Shown piece after piece: positions 8,083-17,378 of a stretch of 64,000 nt of DNA. Made by a program: the position numbers and the translations under genes. The notes beneath the pieces are model-generated. The model saw only the letters and a program-made list of their open reading frames with translations. It was not told the DNA's origin and made no database searches. Positions within the stretch are counted from its first letter, which is position 1. Each line of letters opens with the position of its first letter. This DNA comes from Thermaceae bacterium (lineage in GTDB: Bacteria; Deinococcota; Deinococci; Deinococcales; Thermaceae): the NCBI GenBank assembly GCA_015478585.1, contig JADMIM010000004.1, positions 1 to 64,000 on the forward strand. Reading direction: 5' to 3'.

Positions 8083-9273
8083 TCACAAACCTTTTCTGAT
8101 GCGCGACTGGATGAAAAACATCAGCGCCCATGATGCCCCGGCCAGCCCCGCGCACAGCGGAAAAATGGCCTGGTAGCCGAAAACCTGTGCCCAGGCCCCC
8201 GCCCCGAGCGATGCGATTATCTCGGCGGCAATTGCGGAGTTCGAGAACAGGGCCGTAGCAAAACCCACACGCCCTGGCATCAGGCTCTGAAAATAGCTGA
8301 TGCCCAAAGACATCACCAGGGCAATCGAAACGGCCCGTATCCCCTGCGCGGCGACCAACCAGCCGACGTAGGGCAGGGCTGCCACGAGTGCGAAGTACAG
8401 CACGAACAGGGCCAGGGCCAAGCGAATCAGCCCTTCAGTGCTGAAGCGGAACGGTAGCAGCACCAAACCCAGCATCACCACCACCTCGAGCAGTGCACTC
8501 AGCCCGAACATCAGCCCCACGTCGCTGGCCGAGCCGTGCGCCGTGCGGGTCACGTAAATCGGCAGCGCGATTATGCCCATAGACATGGCGGTATAAAACA
8601 GCCCGAAGCTAGCCAGGACAGGCCAGATGGGCTGACCCGGCAGCCCTTGCTGATCCGAAAAATGTGCCACAACGGCTTTCCCTGGAGTGAAATCTTTTAT
8701 CCTCGAGACCGTCCAGAGGGTCAGAAGGTAAAAGGCAGCGGTCGCCAGAAACAGACCGTGGAAGCCAAAACGCGCCAGGATGACCGCCCCCAGGAAAGGG
8801 CCAACCGCCCAGGCCAGTGAGAAGCTCGAGCGCAAGGCAGTGATGCCGTGGGTGGCGATGGCCGAGTCTAGGTGATCCAGGTGTCCCTTGGCAACGGCGA
8901 AGAGCTGCGGAAAGGGCGCAGCCCCCGCCGCCAGGAACACCACAGCGATGAGCGTCAGGAGCAGGTAGTTGGTGGTGGTGGTCAGGAGAAGATATCCCGT
9001 GGCGGCAACGGCTAAAGCCAGCAGGGCCAGCCTTCGGCCCGGCTTATGGTCAAACCGGTGGGCCAGCCGGGTGCTGATGAGGATGGCACTCAGCGACAGC
9101 AGCGCTAGGAAAACGCCGAGCTGCACAGGTGACATGCGGGCTTGGTTGACGGCGAAGAGGGTGATGTAGGGTTCGGTAATGGATTTGGTCAGCCCCAGCA
9201 GCAGCATAGCCAGAACCAAACTGGAGTAGCCAGGCAACTCTCGCAGGGTGGTAAAGGTGGTAAGTCGCATCAA
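8083..9273 (-). CDS. MFS transporter
   Basis: 396 aa with about 12 transmembrane segments. The loop STRLAHRFDHKPGRRLALL after the second segment is the MFS signature A region. It lies between lysJ and lysK on the opposite strand, so it is not in their operon; an amino-acid or drug efflux role is possible but unsupported. Start at 9273; alternatives within the first few codons cannot be excluded. Confidence 0.75.
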   Translation of the reverse strand: MMRLTTFTTLRELPGYSSLVLAMLLLGLTKSITEPYITLFAVNQARMSPVQLGVFLALLSLSAILISTRLAHRFDHKPGRRLALLALAVAATGYLLLTTTTNYLLLTLIAVVFLAAGAAPFPQLFAVAKGHLDHLDSAIATHGITALRSSFSLAWAVGPFLGAVILARFGFHGLFLATAAFYLLTLWTVSRIKDFTPGKAVVAHFSDQQGLPGQPIWPVLASFGLFYTAMSMGIIALPIYVTRTAHGSASDVGLMFGLSALLEVVVMLGLVLLPFRFSTEGLIRLALALFVLYFALVAALPYVGWLVAAQGIRAVSIALVMSLGISYFQSLMPGRVGFATALFSNSAIAAEIIASLGAGAWAQVFGYQAIFPLCAGLAGASWALMFFIQSRIRKGL

Positions 9274-9311
9274 CCTTTCCTCTTTTTGAAAGCAGATCGT
9301 CAGGCCTTTAG

Positions 9312-10472
<1,161 letters not shown>

Positions 10473-10537
10473 GGGCACAGAGCTAAAGACCATCGAACGA
10501 CTAAGGCCGAAGGCTAAAAGCAAAATACAAAGAGCCC

Positions 10538-10594
10538 AAAAGCTATACCAGGACAGCATCATTGCCCCATAAAAGAACATCATCCGGGACGAGG
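10538..10594 (+). repeat. intergenic repeat family 2 core, copy 1
   Basis: Core AAAAGCTATACCAGGACAGC...CATCCGGGACG. It is flanked by degenerate arms rich in GGCCGAAGGCTAAAAGC on the left and TTTTAGCGTTTTGCG on the right, which are roughly inverted copies of each other. Sits between lysK and the convergent trmL. Other cores: 16139-16194, 25288-25345, 50096-50150, 54091-54146. Confidence 0.75.
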
Positions 10595-10646
10595 TTTGTG
10601 TTTTTAGGTTTTTAGCGTTTTGCGTTTTGCCTCTAGCTCTGTGCTC

Positions 10647-11117
10647 TCAGCCCTCTGCTCTGTGCTCTTTCTCCCCCATCTGCCGCAGGGCCTCGTACAA
10701 CCCAATCCCCACCGCAACTGCCAGATTGAGTGAGCGCCCCACTTTGCCGGGCATGGGAATTGTGACCGCAGGGCAAAGCTCGAGTACCTCTTTGGGCAAG
10801 CCCCTGGTTTCGGGGCCAAACAGCAGATAATCTTCGTCTTGATAACCAACCTCGCTATAAAGCCTGGGCACTTTGCTGCTAAAAGCCCAGACCCCCGCTC
10901 CAGAGGGCAAGCTGTTCAAAAACACTTCCCATGAGTCGTGCAGCACGTAGTGCACGTCCGACCAGTAGTCCAGCCCGGCCCGCCTTAGCTTGGCGCTGCC
11001 CCACTGGAAACCCAAGGGGCGAATCAGGTGCAGTTCGGCCCCGGCAGCGGCACAGGTGCGGGCGATGTTGCCTGCGTTCTGGGGGATTTCCGGCTGATAG
11101 AGCACTATTTTGAGCAT
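10647..11117 (-). CDS. trmL: tRNA (cytidine/uridine-34-2'-O)-methyltransferase TrmL
   Basis: 156 aa SPOUT-fold methyltransferase, the usual size for TrmL/YibK. MLKIVLYQPEIPQNAGNIAR starts the protein; the knot and SAM-binding region is FGPETRGLP, IPMPG..GRSLNLAVAVGI. It methylates the wobble ribose of certain leucine tRNAs. Its last codons (KEHRAEG) run into the low-complexity arm of repeat family 2, so the C-terminus may be altered by that element. Confidence 0.92.
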   Translation of the reverse strand: MLKIVLYQPEIPQNAGNIARTCAAAGAELHLIRPLGFQWGSAKLRRAGLDYWSDVHYVLHDSWEVFLNSLPSGAGVWAFSSKVPRLYSEVGYQDEDYLLFGPETRGLPKEVLELCPAVTIPMPGKVGRSLNLAVAVGIGLYEALRQMGEKEHRAEG

Positions 11118-11224
11118 CTGCCGACCATATTAGCCCAGGCCGCCCTTCTTCAAGTAACGCCCAGCTTTGCCGTTACGCTGAAGATGAACCCCAGGGGGTC
11201 AACCGCCGTGCTACCTTCACGGGT

Positions 11225-12844
11225 ATGACCGGGCTGCCTGAACTGGCCCTCACTTTCCTCGGGATCGCCACCGGGGGGGTGATCTGGTTGCAGTCGCGCG
11301 GGGAGCCAGTCTGGCGCTGGGCCGCTTTCGGCACGCTGGCTTGGGGCTTGCAGGTTATGGCCTGGCTGATCGAGCGCGACCTGGGCTGGAGTGCTTGGTT
11401 CTCCCCTTCGGATGGTCTGCGGGTGTTGGGCGTGCTGGGCTGGTTTTTGAGCCTGAGAAAGCTGCATCCTAAAACCCGCCCCATCCTGAGCCTGAGCTTG
11501 CTGCCCGCACTGGCTATGGCCGTACTTGGCCTGTTTACCCAGCCCGGCCAGCCCCTGCGCCAGGCCCTAGCCTTGCTGGACGTGCTGCCTTTGCTGTTGG
11601 CCCTGCCCTTGCTCGAGGCCACCCTGCGCGGGAGGGGAAGTGAAGCTCGGCTGGTCTGGGCGGCAGGGCTACTGTTCAAGGCTCTGGGCACTTTTGCCCT
11701 GTTCTGGATGGGCTGGCCCCCAGTGCTGTTGGTCTATTTTGCCTGGGGTCTGGGCTATGTCCTGATTGCCTGGGGTGTAAGCCTCGAGCTGCGCGACCAG
11801 GCCATTTCAAAACCCCTGCTGGGCCTGATTCATGTCAGCCTGATCACGAGCCTGGTCTTGCTTGCCACCGGACTGCATCAGACCACTGACCCTAGCTTGG
11901 GGTTGATGTTGGGATTGTGGGCCTACGTGGTTTTGCTGGCACTGGCCGGGCTAGGTCTGGTGGTATACAAGCGCATACACAAAGCTGAACGCCGCCTCGA
12001 GCTGTGGGTGGGGCTGCTGGAAAGCCTCGCGACCAAATCTCAATCTACCCAGAGCCTGGCCTTGCAGGGGGTGATGGAGCACGTACTGGACGGACTGAAA
12101 CCCCTTTTTGACAATCTGGTAGGCCTCGAGGTGCGCACCGACGTGGCGATTCGGGTGGGGCAGAACGCTCCTTATACCAGGGTTTTCGAGCTGGCCCTGG
12201 AAACACCCGCCGAAGGGCGCTTGTACTTTTCCGGGCCACCCGGTGACGAGCGCGGCCTGGAAGCCCTGGCTCCCCTGCTCACCGAACGGCTACGGCTCTC
12301 GCTAACCCTCAACGAGTGGCGCAGCAAAGCCTATACCGACCCACTCACCGGGCTGCTCAACCGCCGGGGCTTCGAGCGGCAGATGCAGCGCCTGATTCGC
12401 CTCTCGCAAGAAACCCGCAAACCCATCACCCTGGCCCTCTTAGACCTCGACCACTTCAAGCGGGTCAATGACACCTTCGGGCATCTGGTTGGCGACGAGG
12501 TACTCAAGGCACTGGCAGCCCTGCTACACAAGGCTTCGCGTACCGACGACCTAGCGGTGCGGCTGGGAGGTGAGGAGTTTTGTCTAGCCCTCTTCGGGGC
12601 GGGCCTCGAGGATGCTGGACGGGTGCTCGAGCGTGTTCGCAGTGAGGTCAAGGCTCTACAGATTACCCCCATCTCCTGGAAGCTGAGCCTTTCCGGCGGG
12701 ATGGCTGGTGGGGAAATTCCCACCACCATGACCACCGTGCAGCGCTGGCTCGAGCAGGCCGACCAAGCCCTCTACGATGCCAAACAGGGTGGACGCGACC
12801 GGGTATACTCGGCGGCCCCACCCATACTCAAGCCCCTCAAATAG
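11225..12844 (+). CDS. membrane diguanylate cyclase (GGDEF)
   Basis: 539 aa. Residues 1-250 are hydrophobic with about eight membrane helices, then a linker and a GGDEF domain from about 370. The active site is intact as GGEEF (448-452), and RTDD exactly five residues before it (439-442) is a complete product-inhibition I-site. It makes cyclic-di-GMP at the membrane. The likely -10 TACCTT (11212-11217) lies seven bases before the ATG with no Shine-Dalgarno, suggesting leaderless translation. The stop TAG (12842-12844) coincides with a TAGAGCGG repeat end. Confidence 0.9.
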   Translation: MTGLPELALTFLGIATGGVIWLQSRGEPVWRWAAFGTLAWGLQVMAWLIERDLGWSAWFSPSDGLRVLGVLGWFLSLRKLHPKTRPILSLSLLPALAMAVLGLFTQPGQPLRQALALLDVLPLLLALPLLEATLRGRGSEARLVWAAGLLFKALGTFALFWMGWPPVLLVYFAWGLGYVLIAWGVSLELRDQAISKPLLGLIHVSLITSLVLLATGLHQTTDPSLGLMLGLWAYVVLLALAGLGLVVYKRIHKAERRLELWVGLLESLATKSQSTQSLALQGVMEHVLDGLKPLFDNLVGLEVRTDVAIRVGQNAPYTRVFELALETPAEGRLYFSGPPGDERGLEALAPLLTERLRLSLTLNEWRSKAYTDPLTGLLNRRGFERQMQRLIRLSQETRKPITLALLDLDHFKRVNDTFGHLVGDEVLKALAALLHKASRTDDLAVRLGGEEFCLALFGAGLEDAGRVLERVRSEVKALQITPISWKLSLSGGMAGGEIPTTMTTVQRWLEQADQALYDAKQGGRDRVYSAAPPILKPLK

Positions 12845-12861
12845 AGCGGTTTTCGGAAAGA
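12842..12861 (+). repeat. TA-GAGCGGTTTTC element, single end, at stop codon
   Basis: TAGAGCGGTTTTCGGAAAG begins at the stop codon of the diguanylate cyclase gene. Sequence beyond about 12861 does not follow the full element, so this is a partial or decayed copy. Confidence 0.65.
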
Positions 12862-13057
12862 AGCTGGGGATATCCGACTTTCTTGGGAAGTTGCGGCTAG
12901 CTCCTGGCGGATAGCTAAGTAGCTACATCCGCAACGACAGCTCGAGCCAGTTGAGCGATATTTACTGGGCCCATCTGATATTTTGCCGCCCCTGGCAGCA
13001 GCAAAAATTAGGGAATCGCTCTTACCACCTGGGCAAACTGCTCGATGGCGCAGCCAC

Positions 13058-13083
13058 AAAAAAGCGGGCCGAAGCCCGCCTTT
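13058..13083 (-). terminator. intrinsic terminator of amt-glnB
   Basis: On the minus strand GGCGGGC-TTCG-GCCCGC is followed by TTTTTT, a GC-rich stem with UUCG-type loop and U tract, starting 15 nt after the glnB stop. Confidence 0.9.
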
Positions 13084-13097
13084 ACTCGAGTGTTGGC

Positions 13098-13448
13098 CTA
13101 CGAAACCGGCGTGACGGCAGCGGTGTCTTCTTCACCGGTGCGGATACGGTAAACCTTGTCCACCGGCATCACGAAGATTTTCCCGTCTCCTACGTCTCCT
13201 GTCCGTGCGGCCTTGATGATGGCTTTGACCGTGGGGTCTACAAAGTGGTCGGAGACAGCGATCTCGAGCCGCACCTTCTCGGAGAGTTCCATCTTGACGG
13301 TGGTGCCCCGGTAGGTTTCTACCCGCTCGGTCTCACCCCCGTGGCCCTGTACCCGGCTGATCGAAAGCCCCCGTACTTCGGCCTTGAACAGCGCCTCGAG
13401 TACATCGTTGAGGGCTTCTGGACGAACGATTGCCACAACCATCTTCAT
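13098..13448 (-). CDS. glnB: PII nitrogen regulatory protein
   Basis: 116 aa trimeric PII signal protein. T-loop RVETYRGTTVKMEL, B-loop ARTGDVGDGKIFV and C-loop KVYRIRTGEED are intact, so ATP/ADP and 2-oxoglutarate sensing is expected. The uridylylation site Tyr51 of enteric GlnB is Val51 here, so control by UMP addition is not possible at that position. It follows amt by 8 bp and should gate the ammonium channel at the membrane, the usual GlnK role. Ends at a strong terminator. Confidence 0.95.
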   Translation of the reverse strand: MKMVVAIVRPEALNDVLEALFKAEVRGLSISRVQGHGGETERVETYRGTTVKMELSEKVRLEIAVSDHFVDPTVKAIIKAARTGDVGDGKIFVMPVDKVYRIRTGEEDTAAVTPVS

Positions 13449-13456
13449 ACTGCCCC

Positions 13457-14824
13457 CTAGTCGGTGCCACCCACGGCCCTGGTCTTGATGTTGGGGGTTG
13501 CTATGTCGGCGTTAACCAAGATAGCCCCTTCGCCATTGGTGTAGGCTTCCTCGCCGTGCTGGGTCACATCCATGCCCAGGCCCTCTTCCTTGACCGGAGC
13601 CTTGAGCGGGGTGAAGGCCCCGATAATCTTCAGCAGTACGAAGGTTCCGATAGCGCTGTAGGCCGTAGAAACCCCCACCGCCAGAGCCTGGATGAAGAAC
13701 TGGTTGACGTTACCGTAAAGCAAGCCATCGCCAACCCCGTTGAAGACCTTCTGGGCCAAAATACCCGTAAGCAACGCGCCGGTGATACCACCGATAGCAT
13801 GCCCACCAAAAACATCGAGGGAATCGTCGAGGTTGGTCTTGGCCCGCCACAAAATCACGAAGTAGCTGGGGAAGGTGGCAATGGCTCCCAGCACGATAGC
13901 GTTCATGGGCGAGACAAAGCCCGAGGCTGGAGTGATAGCCACCAGGCCCACCACAATCGCGGTGGCTGCGCCTACCGCGGTACTCTTGCCGGTGCGCAAG
14001 ATGTCCAAAATCGTCCAGACTACCAGCGTCGCCGCTGGGGCCAGAAAGGTGTTGGTAAAGGCTAGACCCGCCAAGCCGTTGGAGGCCACCGCACTACCGC
14101 CGTTGAAGCCGAACCAGCCGAACCACAGCAGTGAGGCTCCGAGCACGATATACGTCACATTATGCGGCAGCACGGCCTGACGACCAAAATCCTTGCGCTG
14201 ACCCAGCACCAAAGCCGCCACCAGACCAGCGATACCAGCATTGATATGAACCACCGTACCGCCCGCGAAGTCGAAGGCTCCGAGCTTGCCCAGGAAACCC
14301 CCACCCCAGACCATGTGGGCAATCGGAGCGTAGATCAGAATAGACCACAGGGTGATAAAAATCAGGTAGGGCACGAAGCGCATTCGCTCCACGATAGCCC
14401 CCGAGATGAGGGCCGCCGTGATGATGCAGAAGGTGGCCTGGAAGGCCATGTAAACCACGTGGGGAATAGTGTAGGTGGTTCCCGCGATCACCGCCGGGGT
14501 CAGACCTACGTTGCGCAAAAAGGCCCACGACAGGCTTCCCAAAATGCCACTGCCATCACTGAAGGCCAGGCTGTATCCGACGATAGCCCAGGTAATGCCC
14601 ACAAAGCCCAGCGCTGCCACACTCATCATGATGGTGTTAAGGGCGTTTTTCGAGCGCACCATCCCACCATAAAAAAAGCCCACGGCCGGAGTCATCAAAA
14701 GCACCAGGGCCGTCGAGGCCAACATCCAGGCGGTATCGCCCGAGTCTATTTTGGGTGCGTCGGCAGCAAACGCCAGCGACCCTAGCGCAGTGCCCCAAAA
14801 AGCATAAGTACGAAGATTCTTCAT
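13457..14824 (-). CDS. amt: ammonium transporter
   Basis: 455 aa from the ATG at 14824, chosen because AGGAGGTGAG sits just upstream and a signal-peptide-like segment (MKNLRTYAFWGTALGSLAFA) follows. An in-frame start at 14860 would add 12 residues. Amt/Rh channel with 11 helices; landmark motifs are GFFYGGMVRSKN, the FDFAGGTVVHINAG pore histidine, WFGWFGFNGGSA and DVFGGHAIGG with the second pore histidine. Conducts ammonium into the cell; regulated by the PII protein encoded next. Confidence 0.95.
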   Translation of the reverse strand: MKNLRTYAFWGTALGSLAFAADAPKIDSGDTAWMLASTALVLLMTPAVGFFYGGMVRSKNALNTIMMSVAALGFVGITWAIVGYSLAFSDGSGILGSLSWAFLRNVGLTPAVIAGTTYTIPHVVYMAFQATFCIITAALISGAIVERMRFVPYLIFITLWSILIYAPIAHMVWGGGFLGKLGAFDFAGGTVVHINAGIAGLVAALVLGQRKDFGRQAVLPHNVTYIVLGASLLWFGWFGFNGGSAVASNGLAGLAFTNTFLAPAATLVVWTILDILRTGKSTAVGAATAIVVGLVAITPASGFVSPMNAIVLGAIATFPSYFVILWRAKTNLDDSLDVFGGHAIGGITGALLTGILAQKVFNGVGDGLLYGNVNQFFIQALAVGVSTAYSAIGTFVLLKIIGAFTPLKAPVKEEGLGMDVTQHGEEAYTNGEGAILVNADIATPNIKTRAVGGTD

Positions 14825-14847
14825 ATCCCCCTCACCTCCTGGGCCTG

Positions 14848-14876
14848 AGCCTAACAGCACATTGGCATATTGTCAA
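14848..14876 (-). promoter_or_regulatory. amt-glnB promoter
   Basis: Minus strand: TTGACA (14876-14871), 17-bp spacer, TAGGCT (14853-14848), followed by the Shine-Dalgarno and ATG at 14824. Matches a sigma-A promoter well at -35, less well at -10. Confidence 0.55.
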
Positions 14877-15115
14877 TCATTTTATGTACGGATGTCCATA
14901 AAAACAGGAGCATTTGTATATAGTTAGCCAGGTTTATGCATAACGTATGGGGCATTTTGCACCATTTGTGTTCAATAAGCTGGCACAAAAGACCACAAAC
15001 CCCAGGTTACGCTCTGAGTAATGGCCTACCCGGCAAAACGCTCTTTCGATAACGGGTAGAAGGTGATTGCAGAACGTGCGACTTGAGGCAATTAGCCCTA
15101 CACTAATAAGCAAAG

Positions 15116-16072
15116 ATGACCGAACGGCAGCGACGACTCTTGTACCTTCTGGTGGATACCTATATCCAGACCCAGACCCCGGTGCCCTCGAGCACCCTGG
15201 CCGAGCAGTTGTCGCTATCGCCTGCCACCGTACGCTATGAGCTGATCGAACTCGAGCAGGCGGGTTTTATCGCCAAGCCCCATACTTCCGCAGGGCGCAT
15301 CCCCACCCGCCAGGGGTTTCGCCACTATGCCCTTTCCAAGCTGCCCCCGAGCCCTTTCCCACAAGCTACCTTGGATCGCCTGGCCCAAGCACTGGAGGGG
15401 GCTGGGGCTCGCCGTGAGGGGCTCTTGGTGCAGGTGGCTTCGCGCTTGAGCGGTTATCCGGCGGTCTTGCGGCTCAAACCCCAACGTGCGCCCAAGGTAT
15501 TACAGGTGCATCTTTCCCAGCTCAGCCCACGTCAGCCCAGCGCTGGAAGTGGGCCGGAGAGAGTTTTGGCGGTGGCGGTATTGGAGGGCGGGCGGGTGCG
15601 TGAGGTTCGTCTCGAGCTATCCTTTACCCCTAGCGAAGCCCTGCTGGCCGAGGCCGAACGCCGCTTACACGGGCCGCTCGAGCTGCCAGTTTCGCCGCAG
15701 AAGGCCGAAGGCTCACCCAAGGACACCCTGGCAATGCGCGAACTCCTGGAGGTAATTCGGCGGGCTTTTTCCCAAGGGAGCCTGGAGGAATACCGCGAAG
15801 GCGTGGGGTTGTTGCTTAGCGAACCCGAGGCCCAAAACCCGGTGTTCTTGCGCCAGGCCATAGCGAAATTTGAAACCTCCAACGATGAAACCCTGACCCC
15901 TCCGGGTGGAGTCAACCTGCGTGTGGGAGACGAAGGACTCTCGCTGGTGCAAGCCGGGGTTGCCATGGGCGACCACGCGGGCGAACTCTCGCTGCTGGGA
16001 CCAATACGAATGCGCTATGCCCAGGCCCTTTCGGTGGCCTATGGGCTTGGTCAGGTATATATGGGGAAATGA
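15116..16072 (+). CDS. hrcA: heat-inducible transcription repressor HrcA
   Basis: 318 aa, slightly short of typical HrcA. The N-terminal winged helix (ERQRRLLYLLVDTYIQTQTPVPSSTLAEQ, SPATVRYEL..LE..GFI.KPHTSAGRIPT) is diagnostic; the C-terminal HrcA domain is weaker but present (LRVGDEG.LVQAGV, LGPIRMRYAQA). It represses chaperone genes by binding CIRCE elements. No CIRCE sequence is visible at its own promoter, and grpE/dnaK/dnaJ are not adjacent, so its targets lie elsewhere. A family-2 repeat follows. Confidence 0.88.
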   Translation: MTERQRRLLYLLVDTYIQTQTPVPSSTLAEQLSLSPATVRYELIELEQAGFIAKPHTSAGRIPTRQGFRHYALSKLPPSPFPQATLDRLAQALEGAGARREGLLVQVASRLSGYPAVLRLKPQRAPKVLQVHLSQLSPRQPSAGSGPERVLAVAVLEGGRVREVRLELSFTPSEALLAEAERRLHGPLELPVSPQKAEGSPKDTLAMRELLEVIRRAFSQGSLEEYREGVGLLLSEPEAQNPVFLRQAIAKFETSNDETLTPPGGVNLRVGDEGLSLVQAGVAMGDHAGELSLLGPIRMRYAQALSVAYGLGQVYMGK

Positions 16073-16138
16073 GCCGGGGTGGAGGGCAGAGAGCTAGAGG
16101 CAAAACGCCGAAAGCCAAAAAAACCTAAAAACACAGAC

Positions 16139-16194
16139 CCCGTCCCAGAAGATATTTCCTGATACGGCAATTACGCTGTCCTGGTTTAGCTTTT
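16139..16194 (-). repeat. intergenic repeat family 2 core, copy 2 (inverted)
   Basis: On the minus strand the core reads AAAAGCTAAACCAGGACAGC ... CTTCTGGGACG. The arms again are AAACGCCGAAAGCC-like on one side and TTTGCTTTCAGCG-like on the other. Lies between hrcA and the MoaD-MoaE gene. Confidence 0.75.
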
Positions 16195-16277
16195 CAGATA
16201 TTTGTATTTTGCTTTCAGCGTTTAGCGCTTTGCGTTTGGCTCTGTGCCCTCTGCTTCTTCGCTCGAGTGTAGCCAGC

Positions 16278-16283
16278 TAATAT
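16278..16283 (+). promoter_or_regulatory. leaderless-type -10 of moaD-moaE
   Basis: TAATAT ends seven bases before the ATG at 16291 and there is no Shine-Dalgarno, a spacing expected for a transcript beginning at the start codon, as is common in this phylum. Confidence 0.45.
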
Positions 16284-16290
16284 ATAAGCT

Positions 16291-16968
16291 ATGCGCATCC
16301 GAGTGCTTCTCTTCGCCCTCTACCGCGAGCAGGCCGGTCAGGGCAGGCTCGAGCTAGACCTTCCTCAGGGTTCTACGGTGGCGGGGGCCAAAGCGGTTCT
16401 GGAGGCCCAATATCCGCTTCAGCTTTCGGGAGGACTGGCCGCCCTCAACGAGCAGTTGGCTCAAGGCCACACCCCGCTAAAAGAAGGGGACGAGTTGGCT
16501 TTTTTACCGCCGGTATCAGGTGGCCTCGAGGCCCAGAATAGCTATGGCCTCACCTCCGAAAGACTCCAGGTGCAGCCCTGGGTAGACTGGGCCAGCGATG
16601 ACCCCTATGGCGCAGTGATTAGTTTTTTGGGCACTACCCGGAGCCCCAACAAAGGCCAAGACGTAGCCTGGCTCGAGTACGAAGCCTATGCCAGCATGGC
16701 CGAGCGGGTTATGGGCCAGATTATCGCCGAGATGCGCCAGCGCTGGGTATTGGGCCGGGTGGCCCTGTGGCATCGCGTGGGCCGGGTCTACCCCAAAGAA
16801 GGCTCGATTTTGATTGTGGTTTGCGCACCGCACCGACCCGAAGCATTCGAGGCTTGCCGCTACGCCCTCGAGCAGGTCAAGCAGATATTGCCGGTGTGGA
16901 AGAAGGAATTCCGGCCCGATGGCTCCTCTTGGGTAGAAGGCCACGCCCCCACTCCCCACAAGTTATAG
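16291..16968 (+). CDS. MoaD-MoaE fusion, molybdopterin synthase
   Basis: 225 aa. Residues 1-78 are a MoaD ubiquitin-like domain ending in the required Gly-Gly (FLPPVSGG, G77-G78); residues about 90-225 are MoaE, with the catalytic-lysine region PVWKKEFRPDGSSWVEGH. Together they form molybdopterin synthase, adding the dithiolene sulfurs to precursor Z. MoaD needs a free C-terminal glycine for thiocarboxylation, yet here it is fused through LEAQNSYG. By analogy with mycobacterial MoaX, cleavage after G78 is probable. No other molybdenum cofactor genes are nearby. Confidence 0.9.
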   Translation: MRIRVLLFALYREQAGQGRLELDLPQGSTVAGAKAVLEAQYPLQLSGGLAALNEQLAQGHTPLKEGDELAFLPPVSGGLEAQNSYGLTSERLQVQPWVDWASDDPYGAVISFLGTTRSPNKGQDVAWLEYEAYASMAERVMGQIIAEMRQRWVLGRVALWHRVGRVYPKEGSILIVVCAPHRPEAFEACRYALEQVKQILPVWKKEFRPDGSSWVEGHAPTPHKL

Positions 16969-17378
16969 CCTTCAGAGACTCTTATGGCTTGGGTCTCATT
17001 TTGCTCAACCTCTTCTTGATCCCCATAGAGACCGCAGCAGCGCACATCCGGGCTTGCATTTGTGGACGGGGTGTATTACTTTGTTCATCACACTCTGTTC
17101 ATAACCCAGCCAAACCCATCCCTGCGCCATATCGCCCCGCTCGAGATTGCCCCAAATACGTCCACAAGCTGTTTTTCGGCGATAATCGCCCGCTGTAATT
17201 ATTGCAGACTCTGCTGCTGCATTAAATACGTGATAAAGGGCACAAGTGGTCTTGGGACTTACCTAAGGTTGTGGTCACAAAGCCTCCGTACCGTGAGAGA
17301 CAGAGCCGAAGCCCGCGATGCCGCAACTCGGAAAGGCTCGCACGGTTTGTTCTGGCTCATCTCACAAGGAGGTTGTGC
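16969..17378 (+). other. 410-bp gap, long leader of SLH gene
   Basis: No gene recognised. The segment is upstream of an outer-membrane protein gene and probably holds its promoter and a long untranslated leader, a usual feature of S-layer genes in this phylum. No single convincing -35/-10 pair stands out. A Shine-Dalgarno AAGGAGGT at 17366-17373 sits just before the ATG. Confidence 0.4.

Noticed and set aside
7751-8155. Possible minus-strand gene containing repeated AHSGSAANL
   Set aside because: It overlaps lysJ and the MFS gene and is translated repeat DNA; the peptide only helped to recognise the palindromic element.
14880-15115. CIRCE operator expected upstream of hrcA
   Set aside because: No TTAGCACTC-N9-GAGTGCTAA-like sequence is present in this region on either strand.
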